A stretch of 64,000 nucleotides of DNA from Ascidiaceihabitans sp047624005 (GTDB taxonomy: Bacteria > Pseudomonadota > Alphaproteobacteria > Rhodobacterales > Rhodobacteraceae), in assembly GCA_047624005.1 (NCBI GenBank), contig JBLHPE010000004.1, positions 1 through 64,000 on the forward strand, given 5' to 3'. A program made the translations under genes and the position numbers. Shown in pieces: positions 16,676 to 25,745 of this stretch (positions are counted from its first letter, which is position 1; each line of letters opens with the position of its first letter). Below the pieces are notes generated by a model. The model had not been told where the DNA came from, did no database searches, and saw only the letters and a list, made by a program, of their open reading frames with translations.

Positions 16676-18649
16676 ATGAGCTTGCCCCCTGGATTCCTAG
16701 ACGATTTGCGCACACGCGCCAGCCTGTCCCAAGTGGTCGGTCGTAAAGTCATATGGGACGCCCGCAAATCCAATCAGGGCAAAGGCGACATGTGGGCACC
16801 GTGTCCGTTCCATCAAGAAAAGTCGGCCAGTTTTCACGTCGATGACCAAAAAGGCTTTTATTACTGCTTTGGGTGTCAGGCGAAGGGCGACGCAATTTCA
16901 TTTGTGCGCGAGACTGAAAACGTTAGCTTTATGGAGGCGGTGCGCATTCTGGCGGACGAGGCAGGAATGCCGATGCCTGCCCAAGATCCAAAGGCACAGG
17001 AAAAATCCGACCGCCGGACCCAACTGGCCGAAGTCATGGAACTGGCGGCCAAGTTTTTTCGACTGCAATTGCAAACAGGGGCAGGTGCCGATGCGCGGTC
17101 TTACCTTGATCGACGCGGTCTAAAGCCCGAGGCGCAGGACCGTTGGGAAATCGGCTTTGCCCCCGACACATGGCAGGGCCTGTGGGACCACTTAGTTGCT
17201 AAGAATATTGACGCCGATTTGATTTTGGGCGCTGGCCTCGGCAAACCCAGCCAAAAAGGCGGCAAACCTTACGATACTTTCCGCGGGCGTATCATGTTCC
17301 CGATCCGCGATGGGCGGGGGCGCTGTACGGCTTTTGGGGGCCGCGCGATGGACCCCAATGACAATGCAAAATATCTGAACTCACCCGAAACAGAATTGTT
17401 CGATAAGGGCCGCAGCCTTTACAACCACGGCCCCGCACGGACGGCTGTTGGTAAAGGTCAGCCGCTGATCGTGTCCGAGGGGTACATGGACGTCATAGCG
17501 TTGGGCGAACATGGGTTTGGCGGGGCGGTTGCGCCTTTGGGTACTGCTGTGACTGAACACCAGTTGCAGATGATGTGGCGTGTGTCTCCTGAACCAATTA
17601 TTGCACTCGATGGTGACACGGCGGGCCTGCGGGCCGCAATGCGCCTGATCGATCTGTCGTTGCCCTTGCTTGAAGCGGGGCAATCGCTGCGGTTTGCGTT
17701 GATGCCTGATGGCTTGGACCCGGACGATCTGCTCAAAGCCCAAGGTACGCCGGGCTTTCAAAAGCTGCTGGATGGGGCCATTCCGATGGTTCAGCTGCTT
17801 TGGCGGCGGGAAACCGAAGGGCAGGTCTATGACAGCCCAGAACGCAAAGCTGCCCTTGATAAAACCCTCCGGGAAAAGATCAAATTGATCAAAGACCCAT
17901 CTATTCGGGGCCACTATGGTCAGGCCATTAAAGACCTGCGCTGGCAATTGTTTTCCACTAAACGGACTGCATCTGCACGCCGTGAATATGCCCCACGCGG
18001 TAAATTCAAAGGTGGAAAATGGCAGCAGCCTCTGGAAAACGCGAGAATCGTGACGAAATCATCGGTTCTTGCAGGAACGTCTAGTCCAGAAATTGATGCC
18101 CACCTAGGTGAAGCTAAAGTTCTAGCTGCACTTATTGGGACACCTGAAGTGGCTGTAGAATTTGAGCGTGGGTTGGAAAGCCTGGTGTGTCGCAGTGGCG
18201 ATCATGCGGATATTCGGCGGGTGCTTGTGCGTAACATTGGGGTCTCGGCAGAGGTGTTGCGTGAAAAAATTTACGAAGCACTGGGTCCCTTTGCCCTTGA
18301 AAACTTGCTGAACGCGGGCCATGTCGCAATCGTACCCTGCATTCGCACACCCGGCGACGTCGAAATGGTCCGCATGACTGTGACCGAAGAACTCGCGAAA
18401 CTTGATGCGGTACGTGGACTAAACGCAGAGATTGCAGATGCGGCGGAAGACCTTTCTGGTGTTGCCGATGAGGACGTGACTTATCGGCTCTCTCAAGCGG
18501 CAAAAGCCGTGCAGGAATCGGTGCGCAGCACAGAAAAAACGAAGGTCGAATTCGACCTAGGCGCGAATGGCGCGAAGATGGACAAAGGTGAACGCAGTGC
18601 CTTAGACGCACTGATGGAAACGATTCGGTTCTCAAAAGGTGACACTTAG
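16676..18649 (+). CDS. dnaG: DNA primase
   Basis: A 657-aa primase that makes RNA primers at the replication fork. The zinc finger uses Cys43, His46, Cys64 and Cys67 (CPFH ... CFGC). The RNA-polymerase core follows, with the TOPRIM elements VSEGYMDVIALGEHG and IALDGDTAGLRAA (about residues 265-320). The C-terminal part, about 200 residues, should be the DnaB-helicase interaction domain and is poorly conserved, as usual. There is no clear Shine-Dalgarno before the ATG. It precedes rpoD as in the macromolecular-synthesis operon of many bacteria, but rpsU is not adjacent. Confidence 0.95.
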   Translation: MSLPPGFLDDLRTRASLSQVVGRKVIWDARKSNQGKGDMWAPCPFHQEKSASFHVDDQKGFYYCFGCQAKGDAISFVRETENVSFMEAVRILADEAGMPMPAQDPKAQEKSDRRTQLAEVMELAAKFFRLQLQTGAGADARSYLDRRGLKPEAQDRWEIGFAPDTWQGLWDHLVAKNIDADLILGAGLGKPSQKGGKPYDTFRGRIMFPIRDGRGRCTAFGGRAMDPNDNAKYLNSPETELFDKGRSLYNHGPARTAVGKGQPLIVSEGYMDVIALGEHGFGGAVAPLGTAVTEHQLQMMWRVSPEPIIALDGDTAGLRAAMRLIDLSLPLLEAGQSLRFALMPDGLDPDDLLKAQGTPGFQKLLDGAIPMVQLLWRRETEGQVYDSPERKAALDKTLREKIKLIKDPSIRGHYGQAIKDLRWQLFSTKRTASARREYAPRGKFKGGKWQQPLENARIVTKSSVLAGTSSPEIDAHLGEAKVLAALIGTPEVAVEFERGLESLVCRSGDHADIRRVLVRNIGVSAEVLREKIYEALGPFALENLLNAGHVAIVPCIRTPGDVEMVRMTVTEELAKLDAVRGLNAEIADAAEDLSGVADEDVTYRLSQAAKAVQESVRSTEKTKVEFDLGANGAKMDKGERSALDALMETIRFSKGDT

Positions 18650-18729
18650 TTACTTTTGGACAGGATTCCTTAGGAAAAAGACGGTACTAGGGTGGCCGAA
18701 TCACCCGAAGGCGTGAATGATTCTCTAAC

Positions 18730-18748
18730 TGATTCGTTTTGCGAATCA
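18730..18748 (+). other. Hairpin in the dnaG-rpoD gap
   Basis: A perfect 7-bp inverted repeat, TGATTCG-TTTTG-CGAATCA, 29 bases before the rpoD start codon. It has no T-run, so it is not a classical terminator. It may be an mRNA processing site or part of the rpoD leader; in E. coli the dnaG-rpoD junction is processed. The hairpin is seen; the role is inferred. Confidence 0.4.
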
Positions 18749-18776
18749 CTTACGAAGTTCTGACTAGGAGCACTCG

Positions 18777-20738
18777 ATGGCCGCGAAAGACAACGAAGAC
18801 GCAAAACGCGACGATGCAGATGGCGATATCTCACTGGATATGAGCCAAGCTGCTGTGAAAAAGATGATCGGTGATGCTCGTGAAAAAGGTTACATCACGT
18901 ACGATCAGCTGAACACAGTTTTGCCGCCCGATCAGGTGAGTTCTGAACAAATTGAAGACGTGATGTCGATGCTGTCCGAAATGGGCATCAACATCATCGA
19001 AGACGAAGACGCCGAAGAAGAAGAGGCTAAAGGCCCAACTGATTTGGTTGCCGCTGAAGGTACACGTGATCTGACGCTTGGCAGCACTGGCCAAGAAAAA
19101 TTGGATCGTACCGACGATCCTGTTCGCATGTACCTGCGCGAAATGGGGTCTGTTGAACTGCTGTCTCGTGAGGGCGAGATCGCGATTGCCAAACGCATCG
19201 AGGCGGGCCGCAATACAATGATCGCAGGGTTGTGCGAAAGCCCCCTGACGTTCCAAGCGATTACAATCTGGCGCGACGAACTTTTGTCAGAAGACATTCT
19301 TTTGCGCGACGTTATTGATCTGGAAGCCACATTTGGCGATCAGATGGGCGAAGAAGAAACAACTCCGGTTGTTCCAGTTGCACCTGTTGTCGAAACGCCG
19401 CCAGAACTCGACGCTGACGGCCACCCGATCCAAGTTGATGATGATGATGACGAGGACGAACAAGCCAACATGTCTTTGGCCGCAATGGAAGCGGCGCTGA
19501 AGCCACAGGTTTTGATCGCTTTGGATATTATTGCCGATGACTATGTCAAACTTAGCGAAATGCAGGACAGCCGTCTGTCCGCAACCTTGAACGAAGACAG
19601 TTCATTTTCTGCCAAGAACGAAAAAGCTTATCAAAAGCTGCGGTCTGAAATCGTATTGCTGGTGAACGAGCTGCACCTGCACAACAACCGTATCGAAGCT
19701 TTGATTGATCAGCTTTACGGCATCAATCGTCGCATCATGCAGATCGATAGTGCGATTGTTAAATTGGCTGACCAAGCACGGATTAACCGTAAGGAATTCG
19801 TCGAGGCCTATCGTGGTCGCGAACTTGATCCAAACTGGCTTGAAGAAATGGGCAAACGCCCTGGTCGCGGTTGGCAGATGTTTGTTGAACGCTCAATGGA
19901 TAAAGTTGTCGAATTGCGCGGTGAAATGGCCCAAGTTGGGCAGTACATCGGTCTTGATATCCCTGAATTCCGCCGCATCGTGCAGCAGGTTCAAAAGGGC
20001 GAAAAAGAAGCCCGCCAAGCCAAGAAAGAAATGGTCGAAGCCAACCTGCGCCTCGTTATTTCGATTGCTAAAAAATACACCAACCGTGGTTTGCAGTTCC
20101 TTGATCTTATTCAGGAAGGCAACATCGGCTTGATGAAAGCCGTTGATAAGTTTGAATATCGCCGTGGTTACAAATTCTCGACTTATGCGACGTGGTGGAT
20201 CCGTCAGGCCATCACGCGTTCTATCGCGGATCAGGCGCGTACCATCCGTATTCCAGTTCACATGATTGAAACGATCAACAAACTGGTCCGTACGGGTCGC
20301 CAGATGTTGCACGAAATCGGTCGTGAACCAACACCAGAGGAATTGGCAGAAAAGCTGCAAATGCCTTTGGAAAAAGTCCGCAAGGTGATGAAGATCGCCA
20401 AGGAACCTATTTCGTTGGAAACGCCGATTGGCGACGAAGAAGACAGCCAGCTCGGCGACTTCATTGAGGACAAGAATGCTGTGCTGCCTTTGGACAGTGC
20501 CATTCAGGAAAACCTCAAGGAAACGACCACGCGGGTTTTGGCTTCGCTTACGCCACGCGAAGAACGTGTTCTTCGGATGCGTTTTGGTATCGGCATGAAC
20601 ACCGACCACACGTTGGAAGAGGTTGGCCAACAGTTCTCGGTTACACGTGAGCGTATTCGCCAGATCGAAGCCAAAGCGCTGCGCAAGTTGAAGCACCCAA
20701 GCCGGTCGCGCAAATTGCGTAGCTTCTTGGATCAGTAA
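18777..20738 (+). CDS. rpoD: RNA polymerase primary sigma factor (sigma-70)
   Basis: A 653-aa housekeeping sigma factor. Region 1.1 lies at residues 20-80. Region 1.2 starts near DPVRMYLREMG. A long acidic non-conserved region follows (about residues 180-330, including a run of Asp near 220). Regions 2.1-2.4 are near-invariant, with YKFSTYATWWIRQAITR. Region 3 contains PVHMIETINKLVR, and region 4.2 the helix-turn-helix VTRERIRQIEAKALRKLKHP. Length is typical of alphaproteobacterial RpoD. AGGAG precedes the ATG. A strong terminator follows directly. Confidence 0.98.
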   Translation: MAAKDNEDAKRDDADGDISLDMSQAAVKKMIGDAREKGYITYDQLNTVLPPDQVSSEQIEDVMSMLSEMGINIIEDEDAEEEEAKGPTDLVAAEGTRDLTLGSTGQEKLDRTDDPVRMYLREMGSVELLSREGEIAIAKRIEAGRNTMIAGLCESPLTFQAITIWRDELLSEDILLRDVIDLEATFGDQMGEEETTPVVPVAPVVETPPELDADGHPIQVDDDDDEDEQANMSLAAMEAALKPQVLIALDIIADDYVKLSEMQDSRLSATLNEDSSFSAKNEKAYQKLRSEIVLLVNELHLHNNRIEALIDQLYGINRRIMQIDSAIVKLADQARINRKEFVEAYRGRELDPNWLEEMGKRPGRGWQMFVERSMDKVVELRGEMAQVGQYIGLDIPEFRRIVQQVQKGEKEARQAKKEMVEANLRLVISIAKKYTNRGLQFLDLIQEGNIGLMKAVDKFEYRRGYKFSTYATWWIRQAITRSIADQARTIRIPVHMIETINKLVRTGRQMLHEIGREPTPEELAEKLQMPLEKVRKVMKIAKEPISLETPIGDEEDSQLGDFIEDKNAVLPLDSAIQENLKETTTRVLASLTPREERVLRMRFGIGMNTDHTLEEVGQQFSVTRERIRQIEAKALRKLKHPSRSRKLRSFLDQ

Positions 20739-20762
20739 ACGTTTCTTCGGTAAAAGTTCTGA

Positions 20763-20799
20763 AACCGTCCATATCTTAGGTGATGTGGGCGGTTTTTTT
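20763..20799 (+). terminator. Rho-independent terminator after rpoD
   Basis: A 13-bp stem, AACCGTCCATATC pairing with GATGTGGGCGGTT (two G-U pairs), with a 6-nt loop and a run of seven T. It starts 25 bases after the rpoD stop. From here to 20991 I see only AT-rich sequence and no gene. Confidence 0.9.
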
Positions 20800-20991
20800 G
20801 GTCAAAGGCTCTATGAGCCAATCACGCACTTCTGAATGAATAAACCCCAAGATCAGGGCGCAACGCTTTTGGGCATTCTGAAAAATCTAAATATAACTTA
20901 ATATCAGCAGGTTAGCTCGAGCCACTGCCTCGTGATTTTGACGTGTTCAAATTAGGTCCTATTTTTAAGGTAATCGGAAAAGGAAAATATC

Positions 20992-21390
20992 ATGCGTAAA
21001 GTTCTACTTTCTCTTCTCATCACGGCTCTTCCATTGGCCGCTTCTGCGGTCGGCCTTTTTAGTCATCCCAAAATTCTTAAGGTTAAGGCTATTTCACCCA
21101 CCAACTTCGAAGTAATTGAGGGGCCAGACTCGGGTCCACGGGCGTATTGGTGTGCCGCCGCTCTTCATGTTGAAAATACGCTTGGGCGCCAACAAAGCAG
21201 GATATACATCGCGGAAGGACGGGGCCCCAGCGTAACAGCACCGGGTCGCAAAGCGGTGCAATTCACAACCGTTCCCTTCGGTGACGTAGGTCCGTCAGTT
21301 TCAGTTTCCATCCGTCAGGCTGGCTACAACCTTGGATCGGGTCATGCATTACGCTTTTGTGATGACTACATCTCATCGGATATATTCTGA
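20992..21390 (+). CDS. Secreted protein of unknown function
   Basis: A 132-aa protein with a signal peptide (MRKVLLSLLITALPLAASA, cleavage near residue 19). The mature part contains DSGPRAYWCAAALHVENTL and, near the C-terminus, ALRFCDDY; the two cysteines may form a disulfide. The sequence looks like a small all-beta periplasmic protein. I do not recognise a named family and know of no function. The ATG follows AAAAGGAAAAT. It is alone between the rpoD terminator and nrdR. Confidence 0.65.
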   Translation: MRKVLLSLLITALPLAASAVGLFSHPKILKVKAISPTNFEVIEGPDSGPRAYWCAAALHVENTLGRQQSRIYIAEGRGPSVTAPGRKAVQFTTVPFGDVGPSVSVSIRQAGYNLGSGHALRFCDDYISSDIF

Positions 21391-21510
21391 TCCCACAAGC
21401 CAAGCGGGCGCGCCATCCATTTTGGCAGCCCGTATACTTTACAAACAACGACCCCTCCATTTTGTGATTGAAATTCACCTCTACCCAAACCCTAGCGGTT
21501 GTCCTATAAC

Positions 21511-21519
21511 TGTGGATAA
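21511..21519 (-). promoter_or_regulatory. Consensus DnaA box upstream of nrdR
   Basis: A perfect TTATCCACA (minus strand), 52 bases before the nrdR start codon in a 180-bp gap otherwise without a gene. DnaA controls ribonucleotide-reductase genes in some bacteria, so a box near the regulator of that system could matter. A single 9-mer can also occur by chance. Confidence 0.4.
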
Positions 21520-21570
21520 GTGAGGGACTAACCCCACAACAGGCACGAATGATAGATAGGGGACCGGCCC

Positions 21571-22038
21571 ATGCGCTGCCCATTTTGCGGTAATATCGAC
21601 ACTCAAGTAAAAGACAGCCGTCCAGCGGAGGATCACGTATCCATTCGGCGCAGACGCTTTTGCCCCGCTTGCGGCGGGCGCTTTACCACATATGAACGCG
21701 TCCAATTGCGCGACCTCGTGGTCATCAAAACAAGTGGCAAACGTGAAGACTTTGATCGCGATAAGCTGGAACGCTCTATTCGCATCTCCATGCAGAAACG
21801 CCCGATTGATCCGGAACGGATCGATCAAATGATTTCTGGGATTGTGCGTAGGCTGGAAAGCATGGGCGAAACTGACATCGGATCGGGCCAAATTGGCGAG
21901 ATCGTGATGGAGGCCTTGGCCCGTATCGACACAGTCGCATTCGTGCGCTTTGCTTCGGTCTACAAGAACTTCCAAGAGGCGGATGACTTCGACAAATTCG
22001 TCGCTGAGTTGCGCCCAGACTCCACTACGGAAGAGTGA
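21571..22038 (+). CDS. nrdR: Transcriptional repressor NrdR
   Basis: A 155-aa repressor of ribonucleotide-reductase genes. The N-terminal zinc ribbon uses Cys3, Cys6, Cys31 and Cys34 (CPFC, CPAC). The rest is an ATP-cone domain that senses ATP/dATP (about residues 46-136, including VIKTSGKREDFDRDKL). Length and motifs are exactly those of the family. GATAGGGGAC precedes the ATG. It overlaps ribD by four bases (GTGA), the arrangement found in many proteobacteria. Confidence 0.97.
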   Translation: MRCPFCGNIDTQVKDSRPAEDHVSIRRRRFCPACGGRFTTYERVQLRDLVVIKTSGKREDFDRDKLERSIRISMQKRPIDPERIDQMISGIVRRLESMGETDIGSGQIGEIVMEALARIDTVAFVRFASVYKNFQEADDFDKFVAELRPDSTTEE

Positions 22039-23150
22039 GCGTAAACGCTGACACACGCTACATGGCGCTTGCCCTATCTTTAGGGCGGCGCGGGCAGGGG
22101 GCAACGTGGCCCAATCCTGCAGTGGGCTGTGTCATCGTCAAAGACAATCGGATCATTGGGCGCGGCTGGACACAACCGACTGGCCGCCCTCACGCCGAAG
22201 TGGTGGCCTTGGCCCAAGCCGGTGAACAGGCGCGCGGTGCTGACGTCTATGTCACGCTGGAACCCTGTGCCCATCACGGCAAGACCCCTCCCTGTGCGCA
22301 GGCGTTAATCGATGCAGGCGTTTCCCGTGTTATCATGGCAATTCCTGACAGTGACCCACGTGTGGACGGGCTTGGTGCAAAGATGTTGCGCGGTGCAGGG
22401 ATCAAAGTGGAAACTGGATTGCTAGGCGATCAAGCCTTTAATGATCATGACGGATTTTTGCGCCGAACCGTGACGGGACGCCCTATGGTGACGCTTAAGA
22501 TGGCGTCCAGTTTTGACGGGCGGATCGCGACGGGAACAGGCGAAAGTCAATGGATCACCGCAGGCCCGGCACGCCGGATCGTACATGCAATGCGCGCGCG
22601 GCATGATGCAGTAATGGTAGGTGGCGGCACGGCACGGCACGACGATCCCTCACTCAATGTGCGCGACCTTGGGATTGAACGTCAGCCTGCCCGCGTGGTG
22701 ATTTCGCGTCGTCTTGATTTACCGCTCTTGGGCAAACTGGCGCGGACGGCTAACGATATTTCCGTTATCCTGTGCCATGGTAAAGACGCTGATCCGAGGC
22801 TGATCAAAACATGGACCGATTTGGGGGCACATTTGTTGCCTTGCCGCATTGCGAACAACCAACTCGATACTGAAGACGTTCTGAACCAGCTTGGCAAACA
22901 TGGGCTGACACGAATATTTTGCGAGGGGGGCAGCACGCTTGCAGCATCTTTGATCCGCAACGATCTGGTCGATCAATTGGTGGGATTTACCGCAGGATTG
23001 GCGATTGGGGCCGAAGGACTGCCCAGCGTTGGTGCGTTGGGATTAGACATGTTGCACGAGGCACGGCGTTTTGCGCTGGTGCAAACCCAAGCTGTTGGAC
23101 CGGACGTGATGCACATTTGGACGCGGGTGCCCGAGGCGGATGCATTTTAA
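22035..23150 (+). CDS. ribD: Bifunctional riboflavin deaminase/reductase
   Basis: A 371-aa enzyme for steps two and three of riboflavin synthesis. The deaminase domain has the zinc-site motifs HAEVVAL and EPCAHHGKTPPC (residues 50-90). The reductase domain, from about residue 145, begins RPMVTLKMASSFDGRIATG and ends with FCEGGSTLAASLI. I use the GTG at 22035, which overlaps the nrdR stop; the ATG at 22062 would remove the residues that usually precede the first helix. The rest of the pathway lies 5 kb further on, beyond the capsule genes. Confidence 0.95.
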   Translation: MSVNADTRYMALALSLGRRGQGATWPNPAVGCVIVKDNRIIGRGWTQPTGRPHAEVVALAQAGEQARGADVYVTLEPCAHHGKTPPCAQALIDAGVSRVIMAIPDSDPRVDGLGAKMLRGAGIKVETGLLGDQAFNDHDGFLRRTVTGRPMVTLKMASSFDGRIATGTGESQWITAGPARRIVHAMRARHDAVMVGGGTARHDDPSLNVRDLGIERQPARVVISRRLDLPLLGKLARTANDISVILCHGKDADPRLIKTWTDLGAHLLPCRIANNQLDTEDVLNQLGKHGLTRIFCEGGSTLAASLIRNDLVDQLVGFTAGLAIGAEGLPSVGALGLDMLHEARRFALVQTQAVGPDVMHIWTRVPEADAF

Positions 23151-23262
23151 AGATGGGCTGTTCAGATGAAACGGTCATATGTTTTGCATAACCTACAAAA
23201 TCCTTGCTTAATCGGCTGATTACATCGAAAATCGGGAAAATCGCTTATAAACGAGGTTTCCC

Positions 23263-23655
23263 ATGAGAAAACTAGCTTTTGCACTCGTCGCTTTGATCGC
23301 CTTGCTACATTTTTATATCGCGTGGTTCGAAATGTTTGCGTGGACAACGCGAGGACCAATGATTTTCGAAACCTTCCCGCCAGAGCTATTTGACCAAACG
23401 GTGCAAATGGCTGCCAATCAGGGTCTTTATAACGCATTTTTGGCAGTGGGCCTTGTTTGGTCTCTCTTCATTAAAGACGTGAAATGGCAAAATAATATCG
23501 CGACATGTTTCTTGGCTTTTGTCGCGGTCGCAGGCGTTGGTGCGGCTGTAACGGTTGCGTTGAAATCTGGGCTTATTCAGTTTGTTCCCGCAAGCATCGC
23601 CTTAGTTCTGCTTTTCATGTCCCGCAATTCAACACGCGCTCACAACGATCAGTAA
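23263..23655 (+). CDS. DUF1304 family membrane protein
   Basis: A 130-aa protein with four predicted membrane segments (about residues 5-25, 50-70, 78-98 and 103-121). It carries the typical stretches EMFAWTT near the start and MAANQGLYNAFLAVGLVWSL. This matches the DUF1304 family of small inner-membrane proteins, whose function is not known. GAGG precedes the ATG. It stands alone after ribD and ends 65 bases before the convergent capsule operon. Confidence 0.85.
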   Translation: MRKLAFALVALIALLHFYIAWFEMFAWTTRGPMIFETFPPELFDQTVQMAANQGLYNAFLAVGLVWSLFIKDVKWQNNIATCFLAFVAVAGVGAAVTVALKSGLIQFVPASIALVLLFMSRNSTRAHNDQ

Positions 23656-23720
23656 AGGGGCGAATACCAGTCTGCTTTAGAAATTGCGGCGATTACAATT
23701 ATGATCGGTCTGAGAGATTT

Positions 23721-25742
23721 TCAACGCCACAAATGTGCATAAGACGCAAATGCGCCCTGCATCTTTGAGATCAATCTGTTTAGGCTGGTGGGATGTGGGA
23801 CATCCCCTTTCGCCAACCGTTTGACCGCAACCTCAACAGGACAAGCGAGTCCTGTTTTAGGGTCAAAGTAACGCGGATAATCAATCAAGGTCGCGTGGGC
23901 CAAACCCGCCAATGAGACCTCCGCGCGACGACGCGGTGGCACGTCACCCAAGTCTTGCGTCAGCCCCCAGCCCGCATAAAATGGCGCACCTGTGGTCACA
24001 ACATGTACACCGCGCAACAACGCTTCAAATCCAGTGAGGGATGTCATGGTCCAAAGTTCTGAAACTTGATCCAGCAGCGCAGAAATGTCCGCATCTGGCA
24101 CGACCAGATCAGCTAAATCCGTCGCATCAAACGCGCCGGTTCGCAGGCCAGCTGTCACGTCTGGATGCGGTTTATAAATCAGGACAGCATCAGGCCGCGC
24201 GGCTCGTGCGTTTTCCAACAATGCGCGATTGGTTGCAATCTCTCCGGCACCACATCGGATCGACGCGTCATCCTCGACTTGACCGACAACCAAAACCCGT
24301 TCGCCATTTGGCAGATCAACCGACCCGCCACCAAGGTTATATTTGCTAATGCCTTTGCTGGTCATAGACTGGATCAAAGCATCAGCCCGCGCGATTTGAT
24401 CGGTGCGCATTTCTGCCCGCCGCGTGATCATCTGCTCCAACCGGGAGGGGCGGCTGGGGTCGTAGTAAATCCCAATATCGTCCGTCACCAACGACAACGG
24501 CGGCACCAATTCGGCACCCAAACCCCTTGAGCGGATGAACCCGTCTTCAACCCGCACCGCGTCGTGATGGCCAACGTCGGCCTTCCCAGCCCAGACCATC
24601 CAAGGGCGATCCGCTTGGCGTGCTTTTGCAGGATCATTTTGAAATATCATGCGCTTGTGATGGCCATAGACCTTTTGCAACGGCCCACGTTTCCAAAGCC
24701 GCATACCACTTGCGACCCAACCCTGATGATCCTCAGACCATGCGCGGGTCTGTGCGATCAACGCTTCTGCCGCGTCCTCGGCCGTCGCAAGCCGATCCTC
24801 ATAAACGTCATACCATTTTGGATAAAGTAGCATCGAGGCTGCGAACAATTGTGCACGTGTCAGAATGCGTTGGCGGCGTTGCACTGGGAATTCGTCAACC
24901 GTAAGGCCCCAACCTGCATAAAACGGTCGGCCAAAAACACGCGGCTTATGACCGGTAAATATCGCCTCAAACCCCATCTGAGAGGAAACGGTGTAAATGC
25001 CAATCGCGCCTTCAAACAACCGCCAAGGGCTGATCGGGGCGTCAAAGAAGCTGATGCTATCGCTGGGTGCAACACCGCCAAAATATCCCGCGCGCAGACC
25101 CTGCGCTGTCTCGGGATGTGTTTTGATAACGATCCGTGCACCCGGGTTTTCTTCTTGGGCAACAAATAACATCTCTAGAAAACGATTGCGATCTGCACCG
25201 CTCGCTTTCACTGACGCGTCGCCATAGGTCTGATCAATCACCAAAACATAACCCGCAGGTGGGGCCGCAACATCCCTATCGATTGCGCTGTATTTGGTCA
25301 GATGCGCTTCTTGCATTCGGGCGATCAAGCCACGGGCACGGTTCAACAATGCTGTGTCATCTAAGGGATGCGTCGCAAGCAATATTTCCAACTCAGAGGG
25401 AACTGTTGGATCAAAATGAACGGCCTTTCGGTCGATCATTAATCCCAGAGGGGCTGATTTTTGAGCACGTCCTGGGTGCAATGATCGCCAAAATGAATCC
25501 TCGATCCGAACGATTGGGGCTTTATATTTCGCAGCTATCGCTTCGCCCCGATGGGCCGTTGGGCTTTGGCCCCAAACACCGACATAATCGCCGGCTCGGG
25601 GCAGACCCAATGACACGCGATAACCAGATAGGGCCAAGATACGACGCAAACGGGGTTGGGTTAGGAAACCAGTATTATAAACGCACAAACGCCGAACCCC
25701 TTCAGGTCCGGCGTCGTAATCGTACGGCACATCGGCCAGCAA
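23721..25742 (-). CDS. kpsC: Capsule polysaccharide linker synthesis protein KpsC (dual Kdo transferase)
   Basis: A 673-aa protein made of two related halves, each a beta-Kdo glycosyltransferase domain of the KpsC type. The N-terminal half contains RIEDSFWRSLHPG and FGRPFYAGWGLTVDEF. The C-terminal half repeats this as RVEDGFIRSRGLG and GAPFYAGWGLTQDLGD. KpsC builds the poly-Kdo linker on lyso-phosphatidylglycerol that anchors group 2-type capsules; it acts at the inner face of the inner membrane with KpsS. The predicted start is TTG at 25742, three bases after the previous stop; a GTG at 25730 is an alternative. Last gene of kpsS-kpsD-kpsC. Confidence 0.93.
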   Translation of the reverse strand: MLADVPYDYDAGPEGVRRLCVYNTGFLTQPRLRRILALSGYRVSLGLPRAGDYVGVWGQSPTAHRGEAIAAKYKAPIVRIEDSFWRSLHPGRAQKSAPLGLMIDRKAVHFDPTVPSELEILLATHPLDDTALLNRARGLIARMQEAHLTKYSAIDRDVAAPPAGYVLVIDQTYGDASVKASGADRNRFLEMLFVAQEENPGARIVIKTHPETAQGLRAGYFGGVAPSDSISFFDAPISPWRLFEGAIGIYTVSSQMGFEAIFTGHKPRVFGRPFYAGWGLTVDEFPVQRRQRILTRAQLFAASMLLYPKWYDVYEDRLATAEDAAEALIAQTRAWSEDHQGWVASGMRLWKRGPLQKVYGHHKRMIFQNDPAKARQADRPWMVWAGKADVGHHDAVRVEDGFIRSRGLGAELVPPLSLVTDDIGIYYDPSRPSRLEQMITRRAEMRTDQIARADALIQSMTSKGISKYNLGGGSVDLPNGERVLVVGQVEDDASIRCGAGEIATNRALLENARAARPDAVLIYKPHPDVTAGLRTGAFDATDLADLVVPDADISALLDQVSELWTMTSLTGFEALLRGVHVVTTGAPFYAGWGLTQDLGDVPPRRRAEVSLAGLAHATLIDYPRYFDPKTGLACPVEVAVKRLAKGDVPHPTSLNRLISKMQGAFASYAHLWR

Positions 25743-25745
25743 ACC

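Noticed and set aside
18132..18635. 167-codon open frame antisense to dnaG
   Set aside because: Arg/Pro/His-rich composition typical of a complementary frame; dnaG is certain on the other strand.
19893..20696. 267-codon open frame antisense to rpoD
   Set aside because: It is a shadow of the highly conserved rpoD gene; no family features and poor start context.
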